This document shows, in pieces, positions 9,865 to 23,702 of a stretch of DNA of 62,000 bases; the stretch's first letter is position 1, and each line of letters begins with the position of its first letter. A model generated the notes under the pieces. The model ran no database searches, had not been told where the DNA came from, and saw only the letters and a program-made list of their open reading frames with translations. The stretch comes from Glandiceps talaboti (lineage: Eukaryota > Hemichordata > Enteropneusta > Spengelidae): the NCBI RefSeq assembly GCF_964340395.1, contig NC_135568.1, positions 8,113,780 through 8,175,779 on the forward strand. The letters run 5' to 3'. Position numbers and translations under genes: made by a program.

Positions 9865-12800
9865 TGGGCCATGGGCACAGTGAAAACGAATTATCACTTA
9901 ACAGGTGAGAAATGTCATTTCTTTGTATTGCTAATAGCAACAGGTGATCCCAGAATCAACCCATTCCGGCCTGGGTCTGTATGGTACGCCGTAATAGGGT
10001 GCCCTCAACCATCGCTCTCTAAATGGTTTAAGAATTCTGATTTTTTTTATTCATGAGGCGATGAAACAAAAAATTACGGGAATCAGTTCGCACCACGGCC
10101 AAAATATAAGCCTAGAGGTAATGGGTATGGTTCCGATGTGTTCATATGGGGCTTATAAGCTCTGCAATCGTCTCTGGTAGTTTGCAAAGGTTTCTATTGT
10201 TCAAACATGTGCCGACAGTTACCGACAAAACCGTGATTTGCTCTTCGGCAACAATCGGTCTTTGCTTCTTTGTTCGGCGTCGCTGTGGAAATCAAAGGCG
10301 CCGATAGTTCCCGAAGAGCAAATCACGGTTTTCTCGGTAACTTTCGGCGTATGTTAGAACAAAAGAAAGCCTTGCAAACTTCCAGAGACGATTACAGTGC
10401 TTATAAGCCCCCTATGAACACATCGGAACTATACCCATTACCTCTAGGCTTATATCTTGTCTGTGGTGCTAATTAATTCCCGTAATTTTCTGTTTCATCG
10501 CCTCATGAATAAAAAAAATCAGAATTCTTTATCAGACTTGTCACAACGCGATAAGAGATCGATGTATGAGGGCGCCTCATCACTGCCAACCATATGTAAA
10601 GACAATTTTTTTTACGTCTGTGAAGAAACGGGCTTTCATGATGTATACTGCCATCTACTTTATATTCATATTTGTATTTCATTGAATAATTTCCCATCGC
10701 AGATACATATGTATCTTAAATTATCAAAAATCCCTCGTAAATTTTATGTTTCTGCATTAAAAACTTCTCTTATACGTATACTTGGGCCATGGGCACAGTG
10801 AAAACGAATTATCACTTAACAGGTGAGAAATGTCTTTTCTTTGTATTGCTAATAGCTACAGGTGATCCCAGAATCAACCCATTCCGGCCTGGGACTGTAT
10901 GGTACGCCGTAATAGGGTGCCCTCAACCATCGCTCTCTAAATGGTTTAAGAATTCTGATTTTTTTTATTCATGAGGCGATGAAACAAAAAATTACGGGAA
11001 TCAGTTCGCACCACGGGCAAGATATAAGCCTAGAGGTAATGGGTATGGTTCCGATGTGTTCATATGGGGCTTATAAGCTCTGCAATCGTCTCTGGTAGTT
11101 TGCAAAGGTTTCTATTGTTCAAACATGTGCCGACAGTTACCGACAAAACCGTGATTTGCTCTTCGGCAACGATCGGTATTTGCTTCTTTGTTCGGCGTCG
11201 CTGTGGAAATCAAAGGCGCCGATAGTTCCCGAAGAGCAAATCACGGTTTTCTCGGTAACTTTCGGCGTATGTTAGAACAAAAGAAAGCCTTGCAAACTTC
11301 CAGAGACGATTACAGTGCTTAGAAGCCCCCTATGAACACATCGGAACTATACCCATTACCTCTAGGCTTATATCTTGTCTGTGGTGCTAATTAATTCCCG
11401 TAATTTTCTGTTTCATCGCCTCATGAATAAAAAAAATCAGAATTCTTTATCAGACTTGTCACAACGCGATAAGAGATCGATGTATGAGGGCGCCTCATCA
11501 CTGCCAACCATATGTAAAGACAATTTTTTTTTACGTCTGTGAAGAAACGGGCTTTCATGATGTATACTGCCATCTACTTTATATTCATATTTGTATTTCA
11601 TTGAATAATTTCCCATCGCAGATACATATTTATCTTAAATTATCAAAAATCCCTCCTAAATTTTATGTTTCTGCATTAAAAACTTCTCTTATACGTATAC
11701 TTGGGCCATGGGCACAGTGAAAACGAATTATCACTTAACAGGTGAGAAATGTCTTTTCTTTGTATTGCTAATAGCAACAGGTGATCCCAGAATCAACCCA
11801 TTCCGGCCTGGGACTGTATGGTACGCCGTAATAGGGTGCCCTCAACCATCGCTCTCTAAATGGTTTAAGAATTCTGATTTTTTTTATTCATGAGGCGATG
11901 AAACAAAAAATTACGGGAATCAGTTCGCACCACGGCCAAAATATAAGCCTAGAGGTAATGGGTATGGTTCCGATGTGTTCATATGGGGCTTATAAGCTCT
12001 GCAATCGTCTCTGGTAGTTTGCAAAGGTTTCTATTGTTCAAACATGTGCCGACAGTTACCGACAAAACCGTGATTTGCTCTTCGGCAACAATCGGTCTTT
12101 GCTTCTTTGTTCGGCGTCGCTGTGGAAATCAAAGGCGCCGATAGTTCCCGAAGAGCAAATCACGGTTTTCTCGGTAACTTTCGGCGTATGTTAGAACAAA
12201 AGAAAGCCTTGCAAACTTCCAGAGACGATTACAGTGCTTATAAGCCCCCTATGAACACATCGGAACTATACCCATTACCTCTAGGCTTATATCTTGTCTG
12301 TGGTGCTAATTAATTCCCGTAATTTTCTGTTTCATCGCCTCATGAATAAAAAAAATCAGAATTCTTTATCAGACTTGTCACAACGCGATAAGAGATCGAT
12401 GTATGAGGGCGCCTCATCACTGCCAACCATATGTAAAGACAATTTTTTTTACGTCTGTGAAGAAACGGGCTTTCATGATGTATACTGCCATCTACTTTAT
12501 ATTCATATTTGTATTTCATTGAATAATTTCCCATCGCAGATACATATTTATCTTAAATTATCAAAAATCCCTCCTAAATTTTATGTTTCTGCATTAAAAA
12601 CTTCTCTTATACGTATACTTGGGCCATGGGCACAGTGAAAACGAATTATCACTTAACAGGTGAGAAATGTTTTTTCTTTGTATTGCTAATAGCTACAGGT
12701 GATCCCAGAATCAACCCATTCCGGCCTGGGACTGTATGGTACGCCGTAATAGGGTGCCCTCAACCATCGCTCTCTAAATGGTTTAAGAATTCTGATTTTT

Positions 12801-15800
12801 TTTATTCATGAGGCGATGAAACAAAAAATTACGGGAATCAGTTCGCACCACGGGCAAGATATAAGCCTAGAGGTAATGGGTATGGTTCCGATGTGTTCAT
12901 ATGGGGCTTATAAGCTCTGCAATCGTCTCTGGTAGTTTGCAAAGGTTTCTATTGTTCAAACATGTGCCGACAGTTACCGACAAAACCGTGATTTGCTCTT
13001 CGGCAACGATCGGTATTTGCTTCTTTGTTCGGCGTCGCTGTGGAAATCAAAGGCGCCGATAGTTCCCGAAGAGCAAATCACGGTTTTCTCGGTAACTTTC
13101 GGCGTATGTTAGAACAAAAGAAAGCCTTGCAAACTTCCAGAGACGATTACAGTGCTTAGAAGCCCCCTATGAACACATCGGAACTATACCCATTACCTCT
13201 AGGCTTATATCTTGTCTGTGGTGCTAGTTAATTCCCGTAATTTTCTGTTTCATCGCCTCATGAATAAAAAAAATCAGAATTCTTTATCAGACTTGTCACA
13301 ACGCGATAAGAGATCGCTGTATGAGGGCGCCTCATCACTGCCAACCATATGTAAAGACAATTTTTTTTACGTCTGTGAAGAAACGGGCTTTCATGATGTA
13401 TACTGCCATCTACTTTATATTCATATTTGTATTTCATTGAATAATTTCCCATCGCAGATACATATGTATCTTAAATTATCAAAAATCCCTCGTAAATTTT
13501 ATGTTTCTGCATCAAAAACTTCTCTTATACGTATATACTTGGGCCATGGGCACAGTGAAAACGAATTATCACTTAACAGGTGAGAAATGTCATTTCTTTA
13601 TATTGCTAATAGCAACAGGTGATCCCAGAATCAACCCATTCCGGCCTGGGTCTGTATGGTACGCCGTAATAGGGTGCCCTCAACCATCGCTCTCTAAATG
13701 GTTTAAGAATTCTGATTTTTTTTATTCATGAGGCGATGAAACAAAAAATTACGGGAATCAGTTCGCACCACGGCCAAAATATAAGCCTAGAGGTAATGGG
13801 TATGGTTCCGATGTGTTCATATGGGGCTTATAAGCTCTGCAATCGTCTCTGGTAGTTTGCAAAGGTTTCTATTGTTCAAACATGTGCCGACAGTTACCGA
13901 CAAAACCGTGATTTGCTCTTCGGCAACAATCGGTCTTTGCTTCTTTGTTCGGCGTCGCTGTGGAAATCAAAGGCGCCGATAGTTCCCGAAGAGCAAATCA
14001 CGGTTTTCTCGGTAACTTTCGGCGTATGTTAGAACAAAAGAAAGCCTTGCAAACTTCCAGAGACGATTACAGTGCTTATAAGCCCCCTATGAACACATCG
14101 GAACTATACCCATTACCTCTAGGCTTATATCTTGTCTGTGGTGCTACTTAATTCCCGTAATTTTCTGTTTCATCGCCTCATGAATAAAAAAAATCAGAAT
14201 TCTTTATCAGACTTGTCACAACGCGATAAGAGATCGATGTATGAGGGCGCCTCATCACTGCCAACCATATGTAAAGACAATTTTTTTTTACGTCTGTGAA
14301 GAAACGGGCTTTCATGATGTATACTGCCATCTACTTTATATTCATATTTGTATTTCATTGAATAATTTCCCATCGCAGATACATATGTATCTTAAATTAT
14401 CAAAAATCCCTCCTAAATTTTATGTTTCTGCATTAAAAACTTCTCTTATACGTATACTTGGGCCATGGGCACAGTGAAAACGAATTATCACTTAACAGGT
14501 GAGAAATGTCATTTCTTTGTATTGCTAATAGCAACAGGTGATCCCAGAATCAACCCATTCCGGCCTGGGTCTGTATGGTACGCCGTAATAGGGTGCCCTC
14601 AACCATCGCTCTCTAAATGGTTTAAGAATTCTGATTTTTTTTATTCATGAGGCGATGAAACAAAAAATTACGGGAATCAGTTCGCACCACGGCCAAAATA
14701 TAAGCCTAGAGGTAATGGGTATGGTTCCGATGTGTTCATATGGGGCTTATAAGCTCTGCAATCGTCTCTGGTAGTTTGCAAAGGTTTCTATTGTTCAAAC
14801 ATGTGCCGACAGTTACCGACAAAACCGTGATTTGCTCTTCGGCAACAATCGGTCTTTGCTTCTTTGTTCGGCGTCGCTGTGGAAATCAAAGGCGCCGATA
14901 GTTCCCGAAGAGCAAATCACGGTTTTCTCGGTAACTTTCGGCGTATGTTAGAACAAAAGAAAGCCTTGCAAACTTCCAGAGACGATTACAGTGCTTATAA
15001 GCCCCCTATGAACACATCGGAACTATACCCATTACCTCTAGGCTTATATCTTGTCTGTGGTGCTAATTAATTCCCGTAATTTTCTGTTTCATCGCCTCAT
15101 GAATAAAAAAAATCAGAATTCTTTATCAGACTTGTCACAACGCGATAAGAGATCGATGTATGAGGGCGCCTCATCACTGCCAACCATATGTAAAGACAAT
15201 TTTTTTTACGTCTGTGAAGAAACGGGCTTTCATGATGTATACTGCCATCTACTTTATATTCATATTTGTATTTCATTGAATAATTTCCCATCGCAGATAC
15301 ATATGTATCTTAAATTATCAAAAATCCCTCGTAAATTTTATGTTTCTGCATTAAAAACTTCTCTTATACGTATACTTGGGCCATGGGCACAGTGAAAACG
15401 AATTATCACTTAACAGGTGAGAAATGTCTTTTCTTTGTATTGCTAATAGCTACAGGTGATCCCAGAATCAACCCATTCCGGCCTGGGACTGTATGGTACG
15501 CCGTAATAGGGTGCCCTCAACCATCGCTCTCTAAATGGTTTAAGAATTCTGATTTTTTTTATTCATGAGGCGATGAAACAAAAAATTACGGGAATCAGTT
15601 CGCACCACGGGCAAGATATAAGCCTAGAGGTAATGGGTATGGTTCCGATGTGTTCATATGGGGCTTATAAGCTCTGCAATCGTCTCTGGTAGTTTGCAAA
15701 GGTTTCTATTGTTCAAACATGTGCCGACAGTTACCGACAAAACCGTGATTTGCTCTTCGGCAACGATCGGTATTTGCTTCTTTGTTCGGCGTCGCTGTGG

Positions 15801-18800
15801 AAATCAAAGGCGCCGATAGTTCCCGAAGAGCAAATCACGGTTTTCTCGGTAACTTTCGGCGTATGTTAGAACAAAAGAAAGCCTTGCAAACTTCCAGAGA
15901 CGATTACAGTGCTTAGAAGCCCCCTATGAACACATCGGAACTATACCCATTACCTCTAGGCTTATATCTTGTCTGTGGTGCTAATTAATTCCCGTAATTT
16001 TCTGTTTCATCGCCTCATGAATAAAAAAAATCAGAATTCTTTATCAGACTTGTCACAACGCGATAAGAGATCGATGTATGAGGGCGCCTCATCACTGCCA
16101 ACCATATGTAAAGACAATTTTTTTTTACGTCTGTGAAGAAACGGGCTTTCATGATGTATACTGCCATCTACTTTATATTCATATTTGTATTTCATTGAAT
16201 AATTTCCCATCGCAGATACATATTTATCTTAAATTATCAAAAATCCCTCCTAAATTTTATGTTTCTGCATTAAAAACTTCTCTTATACGTATACTTGGGC
16301 CATGGGCACAGTGAAAACGAATTATCACTTAACAGGTGAGAAATGTCTTTTCTTTGTATTGCTAATAGCAACAGGTGATCCCAGAATCAACCCATTCCGG
16401 CCTGGGACTGTATGGTACGCCGTAATAGGGTGCCCTCAACCATCGCTCTCTAAATGGTTTAAGAATTCTGATTTTTTTTATTCATGAGGCGATGAAACAA
16501 AAAATTACGGGAATCAGTTCGCACCACGGCCAAAATATAAGCCTAGAGGTAATGGGTATGGTTCCGATGTGTTCATATGGGGCTTATAAGCTCTGCAATC
16601 GTCTCTGGTAGTTTGCAAAGGTTTCTATTGTTCAAACATGTGCCGACAGTTACCGACAAAACCGTGATTTGCTCTTCGGCAACAATCGGTCTTTGCTTCT
16701 TTGTTCGGCGTCGCTGTGGAAATCAAAGGCGCCGATAGTTCCCGAAGAGCAAATCACGGTTTTCTCGGTAACTTTCGGCGTATGTTAGAACAAAAGAAAG
16801 CCTTGCAAACTTCCAGAGACGATTACAGTGCTTATAAGCCCCCTATGAACACATCGGAACTATACCCATTACCTCTAGGCTTATATCTTGTCTGTGGTGC
16901 TAATTAATTCCCGTAATTTTCTGTTTCATCGCCTCATGAATAAAAAAAATCAGAATTCTTTATCAGACTTGTCACAACGCGATAAGAGATCGATGTATGA
17001 GGGCGCCTCATCACTGCCAACCATATGTAAAGACAATTTTTTTTTACGTCTGTGAAGAAACGGGCTTTCATGATGTATACTGCCATCTACTTTATATTCA
17101 TATTTGTATTTCATTGAATAATTTCCCATCGCAGATACATATTTATCTTAAATTATCAAAAATCCCTCCTAAATTTTATGTTTCTGCATTAAAAACTTCT
17201 CTTATACGTATACTTGGGCCATGGGCACAGTGAAAACGAATTATCACTTAACAGGTGAGAAATGTTTTTTCTTTGTATTGCTAATAGCTACAGGTGATCC
17301 CAGAATCAACCCATTCCGGCCTGGGACTGTATGGTACGCCGTAATAGGGTGCCCTCAACCATCGCTCTCTAAATGGTTTAAGAATTCTGATTTTTTTTAT
17401 TCATGAGGCGATGAAACAAAAAATTACGGGAATCAGTTCGCACCACGGGCAAGATATAAGCCTAGAGGTAATGGGTATGGTTCCGATGTGTTCATATGGG
17501 GCTTATAAGCTCTGCAATCGTCTCTGGTAGTTTGCAAAGGTTTCTATTGTTCAAACATGTGCCGACAGTTACCGACAAAACCGTGATTTGCTCTTCGGCA
17601 ACGATCGGTATTTGCTTCTTTGTTCGGCGTCGCTGTGGAAATCAAAGGCGCCGATAGTTCCCGAAGAGCAAATCACGGTTTTCTCGGTAACTTTCGGCGT
17701 ATGTTAGAACAAAAGAAAGCCTTGCAAACTTCCAGAGACGATTACAGTGCTTAGAAGCCCCCTATGAACACATCGGAACTATACCCATTACCTCTAGGCT
17801 TATATCTTGTCTGTGGTGCTAGTTAATTCCCGTAATTTTCTGTTTCATCGCCTCATGAATAAAAAAAATCAGAATTCTTTATCAGACTTGTCACAACGCG
17901 ATAAGAGATCGCTGTATGAGGGCGCCTCATCACTGCCAACCATATGTAAAGACAATTTTTTTTACGTCTGTGAAGAAACGGGCTTTCATGATGTATACTG
18001 CCATCTACTTTATATTCATATTTGTATTTCATTGAATAATTTCCCATCGCAGATACATATGTATCTTAAATTATCAAAAATCCCTCGTAAATTTTATGTT
18101 TCTGCATCAAAAACTTCTCTTATACGTATATACTTGGGCCATGGGCACAGTGAAAACGAATTATCACTTAACAGGTGAGAAATGTCATTTCTTTATATTG
18201 CTAATAGCAACAGGTGATCCCAGAATCAACCCATTCCGGCCTGGGTCTGTATGGTACGCCGTAATAGGGTGCCCTCAACCATCGCTCTCTAAATGGTTTA
18301 AGAATTCTGATTTTTTTTATTCATGAGGCGATGAAACAAAAAATTACGGGAATCAGTTCGCACCACGGCCAAAATATAAGCCTAGAGGTAATGGGTATGG
18401 TTCCGATGTGTTCATATGGGGCTTATAAGCTCTGCAATCGTCTCTGGTAGTTTGCAAAGGTTTCTATTGTTCAAACATGTGCCGACAGTTACCGACAAAA
18501 CCGTGATTTGCTCTTCGGCAACAATCGGTCTTTGCTTCTTTGTTCGGCGTCGCTGTGGAAATCAAAGGCGCCGATAGTTCCCGAAGAGCAAATCACGGTT
18601 TTCTCGGTAACTTTCGGCGTATGTTAGAACAAAAGAAAGCCTTGCAAACTTCCAGAGACGATTACAGTGCTTATAAGCCCCCTATGAACACATCGGAACT
18701 ATACCCATTACCTCTAGGCTTATATCTTGTCTGTGGTGCTACTTAATTCCCGTAATTTTCTGTTTCATCGCCTCATGAATAAAAAAAATCAGAATTCTTT

Positions 18801-19250
18801 ATCAGACTTGTCACAACGCGATAAGAGATCGATGTATGAGGGCGCCTCATCACTGCCAACCATATGTAAAGACAATTTTTTTTTACGTCTGTGAAGAAAC
18901 GGGCTTTCATGATGTATACTGCCATCTACTTTATATTCATATTTGTATTTCATTGAATAATTTCCCATCGCAGATACATATGTATCTTAAATTATCAAAA
19001 ATCCCTCCTAAATTTTATGTTTCTGCATTAAAAACTTCTCTTATACGTATACTTGGGCCATGGGCACAGTGAAAACGAATTATCACTTAACAGGTGAGAA
19101 ATGTCATTTCTTTGTATTGCTAATAGCAACAGGTGATCCCAGAATCAACCCATTCCGGCCTGGGTCTGTATGGTACGCCGTAATAGGGTGCCCTCAACCA
19201 TCGCTCTCTAAATGGTTTAAGAATTCTGATTTTTTTTATTCATGAGGCGA
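9865..19250. repeat. Higher-order repeat: five-unit block duplicated (period about 4594 bp)
   Basis: Diagnostic variants show units 5, 6, 7, 8 and first half of 9 match units 10, 11, 12, 13 and first half of 14 in order. Shared markers include TGTTTTTTC in units 7/12 and CATCAAAA plus TTTATATTG in units 8/13. The offset is 4594-4595 bp. Outside 9865-19250 the match breaks (for example GGCCAAAAT at 14690 versus GGGCAAGAT at 19285). Confidence 0.85.
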
Positions 19251-21528
19251 TGAAACAAAAAATTACGGGAATCAGTTCGCACCACGGGCAAGATATAAGC
19301 CTAGAGGTAATGGGTATGGTTCCGATGTGTTCATATGGGGCTTATAAGCTCTGCAATCGTCTCTGGTAGTTTGCAAAGGTTTCTATTGTTCAAACATGTG
19401 CCGACAGTTACCGACAAAACCGTGATTTGCTCTTCGGCAACGATCGGTCTTTGCTTCTTTGTTCGGCGTCGCTGTGGAAATCAAAGGCGCCGATAGTTCC
19501 CGAAGAGCAAATCCCGGTTTTCTCGGTAACTTTCGGCGTATGTTAGAACAAAAGAAAGCCTTGCAAACTTCCAGAGACGATTACAGTGCTTATAAGCCCC
19601 CTATGAACGCATCGGAACTATACCCATTACCTCTAGGCTTATATCTTGTCTGTGGTGCTAGTTAATTCCCGTAATTTTCTGTTTCATCGCCTCATGAATA
19701 AAAAAAATCAGAATTCTTTATCAGACTTGTCACAACGCGATAAGAGATCGATGTATGAGGGCGCCTCATCACTGCCAACCATATGTAAAGACAATTTTTT
19801 TTTACGTCTGTGAAGAAACGGGCTTTCATGATGTATACTGCCATCTACTTTATATTCATATTTGTATTTCATTGAATAATTTCCCATCGCAGATACATAT
19901 TTATCTTAAATTATCAAAAATCCCTCCTAAATTTTATGTTTCTGCATTAAAAACTTCTCTTATACGTATACTTGGGCCATGGGCACAGTGAAAACGAATT
20001 ATCACTTAACAGGTGAGAAATGTCATTTCTTTGTATTGCTAATAGCAACAGGTGATCCCAGAATCAACCCATTCCGGCCTGGGACTGTATGGTACGCCGT
20101 AATAGGGTGTCCTCAACCATCGCTCTCTAAATGGTTTAAGAATTCTGATTTTTTTTATTCATGAGGCGATGAAACAAAAAATTACGGGAATCAGTTCGCA
20201 CCACGGGCAAGATATAAGCCTAGAGGTAATGGGTATGGTTCCGATGTGTTCATATGGGGCTTATACGCTCTGCAATCGTCTCTGGTAGTTTGCAAAGGTT
20301 TCTATTGTTCAAACATGTGCCGACAGTTACCGACAAAACCGTGATTTGCTCTTCGGCAACAATCGGTCTTTGCTTCTTTGTTCGGCGTCGCTGTGGAAAT
20401 CAAAGGCGCCGATAGTTCCCGAAGAGCAAATCACGGTTTTCTCGGTAACTTTCGGCGTATGTTAGAACAAAAGAAAGCCTTGCAAACTTCCAGAGACGAT
20501 TACAGTGCTTAGAAGCCCCCTATGAACACATCGGAACTATACCCATTACCTCTAGGCTTATATCTTGTCTGTGGTGCTAGTTAATTCCCGTAATTTTCTG
20601 TTTCATCGCCTCATGAATAAAAAAAATCAGAATTCTTTATCAGACTTGTCACAACGCGATAAGAGATCGCTGTATGAGGGCGCCTCATCACTGCCAACCA
20701 TATGTAAAGACAATTTTTTTTACGTCTGTGAAGAAACGGGCTTTCATGATGTATACTGCCATCTACTTTATATTCATATTTGTATTTCATTGAATAATTT
20801 CCCATCGCAGATACATATTTATCTTAAATTATCAAAAATCCCTCGTAAATTTTATGTTTCTGCATTAAAAACTTCTCTTATACGTATATACTTGGGCCAT
20901 GGGCACAGTGAAAACGAATTATCACTTAACAGGTGAGAAATGTCATTTCTTTGTATTGCTAATAGCCACAGGTGATCCCAGAATCAACCCATTCCGGCCT
21001 GGGTCTGTATGGTACGCCGTAATAGGGTGCCCTCAACCATCGCTCTCTAAATGGTTTAAGAATTCTGATTTTTTTTATTCATGAGGCGATGAAACAAAAA
21101 ATTACGGGAATCAGTTCGCACCACGGCCAAAATATAAGCCTAGAGGTAATGGGTATGGTTCCGATGTGTTCATATGGGGCTTATAAGCTCTGCAATCGTC
21201 TCTGGTAGTTTGCAAAGGTTTCTATTGTTCAAACATGTGCCGACAGTTACCGACAAAACCGTGATTTGCTCTTCGGCAACAATCGGTCTTTGCTTCTTTG
21301 TTCGGCGTCACTGTGGAAATCAAAGGCGCCGATAGTTCCCGAAGAGCAAATCACGGTTTTCTCGGTAACTTTCGGCGTATGTTAGAACAAAAGAAAGCCT
21401 TGCAAACTTCCAGAGACGATTACAGTGCTTATAAGCCCCCTATGAACACATCGGAACTATACCCATTACCTCTAGGCTTATATCTTGTCTGTGGTGCTAG
21501 TTAATTCCCGTAATTTTCTGTTTCATCG

Positions 21529-22300
21529 CCTCATGAATAAAAAAAATCAGAATTCTTTATCAGACTTGTCACAACGCGATAAGAGATCGATGCGTGAGGG
21601 CGCCTCATCATGGCCAACCATAAAGACAAATTGTCTGATTTTTTTACGTCTGTGAAGAAATTGACTTTCATGATGTATACTGCTATCTACCTTATATTCA
21701 TATTTGTATTTCGTTGAATAATTTCCCATCGCAGATATATATTAACCTTAAATTATCAAAAATCAATTCTAAATTTTATGTTTCTCTATTAAAAACTTCT
21801 AACATATTATTGGCCTGGGTCATGGGCACAGGGAAAACAACTTATTACGTAAGAGGTGAAAAATGTCAGTTTCTTTGTTTTGCCAATAGCAACAGGTGAT
21901 ACCAGAATCAACCCATCCCGGCCCGGTCCGGTCAGTATAGTATGTTGTAATGGGCGCCCTCACACATTGGTCAGAGTCTAATCATGAGAAGATTTTAAGA
22001 CATTCTGATTTTTTTTATTCATGAGGCGATGAAACAGAAAATTACGGGTATCCGTTAGCACCACAGGCAAGACAGGAGCCTAGAGGTGATGGGTATGGTT
22101 CCGATGTGTTCATAGGGGGCTTATAAGCTCTGTAATCATCTCTGGAAGTTTGCGAGGGTTTCTATTGTTCAAACGTACGCCGAAGGTTACCGAGAAAACC
22201 GTGATTTGCTCCTCGGGAACCATCGGTCTTTGCTCCTTTGTTTGGTATTGTTGTGGAAAGCGTAATTTTCTGTCTAATCGCCTCATGAATAAAAAAAATC
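21529..22300. repeat. Diverged terminal satellite unit with internal deletion
   Basis: Readable as a unit but with many substitutions. Most of the right palindrome arm is missing: the sequence jumps from TTGTGGAAAG to CGTAATTTTC at about 22260. It ends in CCTCATGAATAAAAAAAATC. Confidence 0.85.
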
Positions 22301-22794
22301 TTATGTAGTACTTGACTACTTAGTATAGGCATGGATTAGGATTGCTAGATTGAAAGTCAACATGTTTTAGGAAAGCTGGGTTATGTGTCATTCAGGTGTT
22401 GTCATAGCGGTACTCTGTTTAACATTTATGTTGATAATGTGAAGACCTCGGTAATTACAATTTGAACTGATTTAAACGACTTCCTTTGAATAGCGTTTTC
22501 GTGATTGTAATCAGGTTATTCGGCACAATTTTTCAAAACGTAAGTTTCACATTCTCGACACAAGTGTGGTATGAGAGACAAAGCGAGTACCATTACATGT
22601 AACGTGCGATCTAGAATGTAGTGTGAACAAAAAACAAGACCAGACACAACATTTCTTATAGTCATCCCACCCCCATGTTTTATTCGATTGTCATCATCAC
22701 TAAAAGTCAAGTTTACAGAAACTCAGCATACAATTTAGACACTGTTAAATTCTGTCATATACAGTAGAATCTCAAGTCAAATAAAACAAGTCAT

Positions 22795-22814
22795 AGGTCA
22801 CAGGTCAAAGGTCA
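22795..22814. promoter_or_regulatory. Candidate nuclear receptor site, triple perfect AGGTCA DR1
   Basis: AGGTCA-c-AGGTCA-a-AGGTCA: three perfect half sites with 1-bp spacers, the HNF4/RXR-type arrangement. It is in the opposite orientation to the array at 6233. Confidence 0.45.
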
Positions 22815-23093
22815 TATCAGAATAGCCTACAAAAGCCAAATTGCACTTCATTGTAGTTGTAGCAATACTTATCAAATCTGTGATGATCAGAAGTGTAGCC
22901 TAGTTCTCCAGGAAGGGTCTGGGTGACCAAGACTAGATTATCTATGGTCAAAGCAATGTAACAGTTTAATTTAATTTGTTCATTGGTGGACTTGTATTCC
23001 CAGAATGCATCATTCAAAATGACAGATACGATGTACTTCCCATGCATATCCACTATTCAAGATGGCTGGTTTGCAAGTTCCATTTTATGATTG

Positions 23094-23426
23094 ATAGTCG
23101 TGGTTACCCAGAATTCTTTGACTTCTGTCGACACCAGAGACTAGGACAATGCTGTATTAGTGATTGTAACATAAGATGGTGACTGTGACTTTCATTTTCA
23201 TCAGCTCTGTATATATTGCATGAAAATCACAATACAAAATTTTTTGAAGGAAATCAACTTAGTTTTTAGCAAGAGTTGCCACTGTGTGATATTACTACAG
23301 AGTTTGTCATGTTGTCGGTCAGCCTCGCTGTGCAGCCATCATGGTCCAATCACTTACGTAGCACTCCTCCAGACTTTCGGGCGGTGATGGTGAAAGTAAG
23401 CAGAGTCTGAGAAACCAAGACTAAAT
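23094..23426. mobile_element. Probable relic of MITE family C
   Basis: The left end GATAGTCGTGGTTACCCAGA and the right end GTCTGAGAAACCAAGACTA resemble the termini of the intact element at 46200-46577. The interior is unrecognisable. Confidence 0.4.
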
Positions 23427-23702
23427 TAATGATAGCAGATGGAATGGTAAATACAACCGGTAACAGTCAACTAAAGCATTTGCACTGCTTGTCATAGTCA
23501 TTTACAGTATACATATCAAGTGTAAATGTATACTGTTACATTTACCAGTCCAGTATGTGGAGGTGTCTCTTAATGTAATCAGTGTCATAACTGTGATTAT
23601 CAATTGTTCTAAGTCAAACCAAGACATCTTGTGACATTTAGGTTTACTCACTAGTCATTTTATGACTAACTTGTTCTTTGTACTGATAACATTTCGCTGC
23701 GT

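Larger units (their letters stand above)
6820..22300. repeat. 919-bp palindromic satellite array, 17 tandem units
   Basis: Units start at CCTCATGAATAAAA: 6820, 7739, 8662, 9581, 10501, 11419, 12338, 13256, 14176, 15095, 16013, 16932, 17851, 18771, 19690, 20609, 21529. Lengths are 918-923 bp, except the last (about 770 bp, diverged and internally deleted). Each unit has a ~400-bp spacer and a ~580-bp imperfect palindrome that bridges the unit boundary. Inner units differ only at a few diagnostic positions. Short open frames (61-123 codons) recur in every unit but shift between open and stopped (TATAAG versus TAGAAG) and look noncoding. No transposase or integrase is present. Confidence 0.97.

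Noticed and set aside
6885-21504. Dozens of recurring 61-123-codon open frames in the satellite (for example those starting MGTVKTNYHL, MSVVLLNSRN)
   Set aside because: They recur only because the DNA repeats, overlap on both strands, are interrupted in some units and match no family I recognise.
6820-22300. CRISPR-like or rDNA-like tandem array
   Set aside because: Units are 919 bp without short repeat/spacer structure and contain no rRNA sequence I can recognise.
22520-23182. Short frames on both strands (64-78 codons)
   Set aside because: They overlap element relics and show no coding character.
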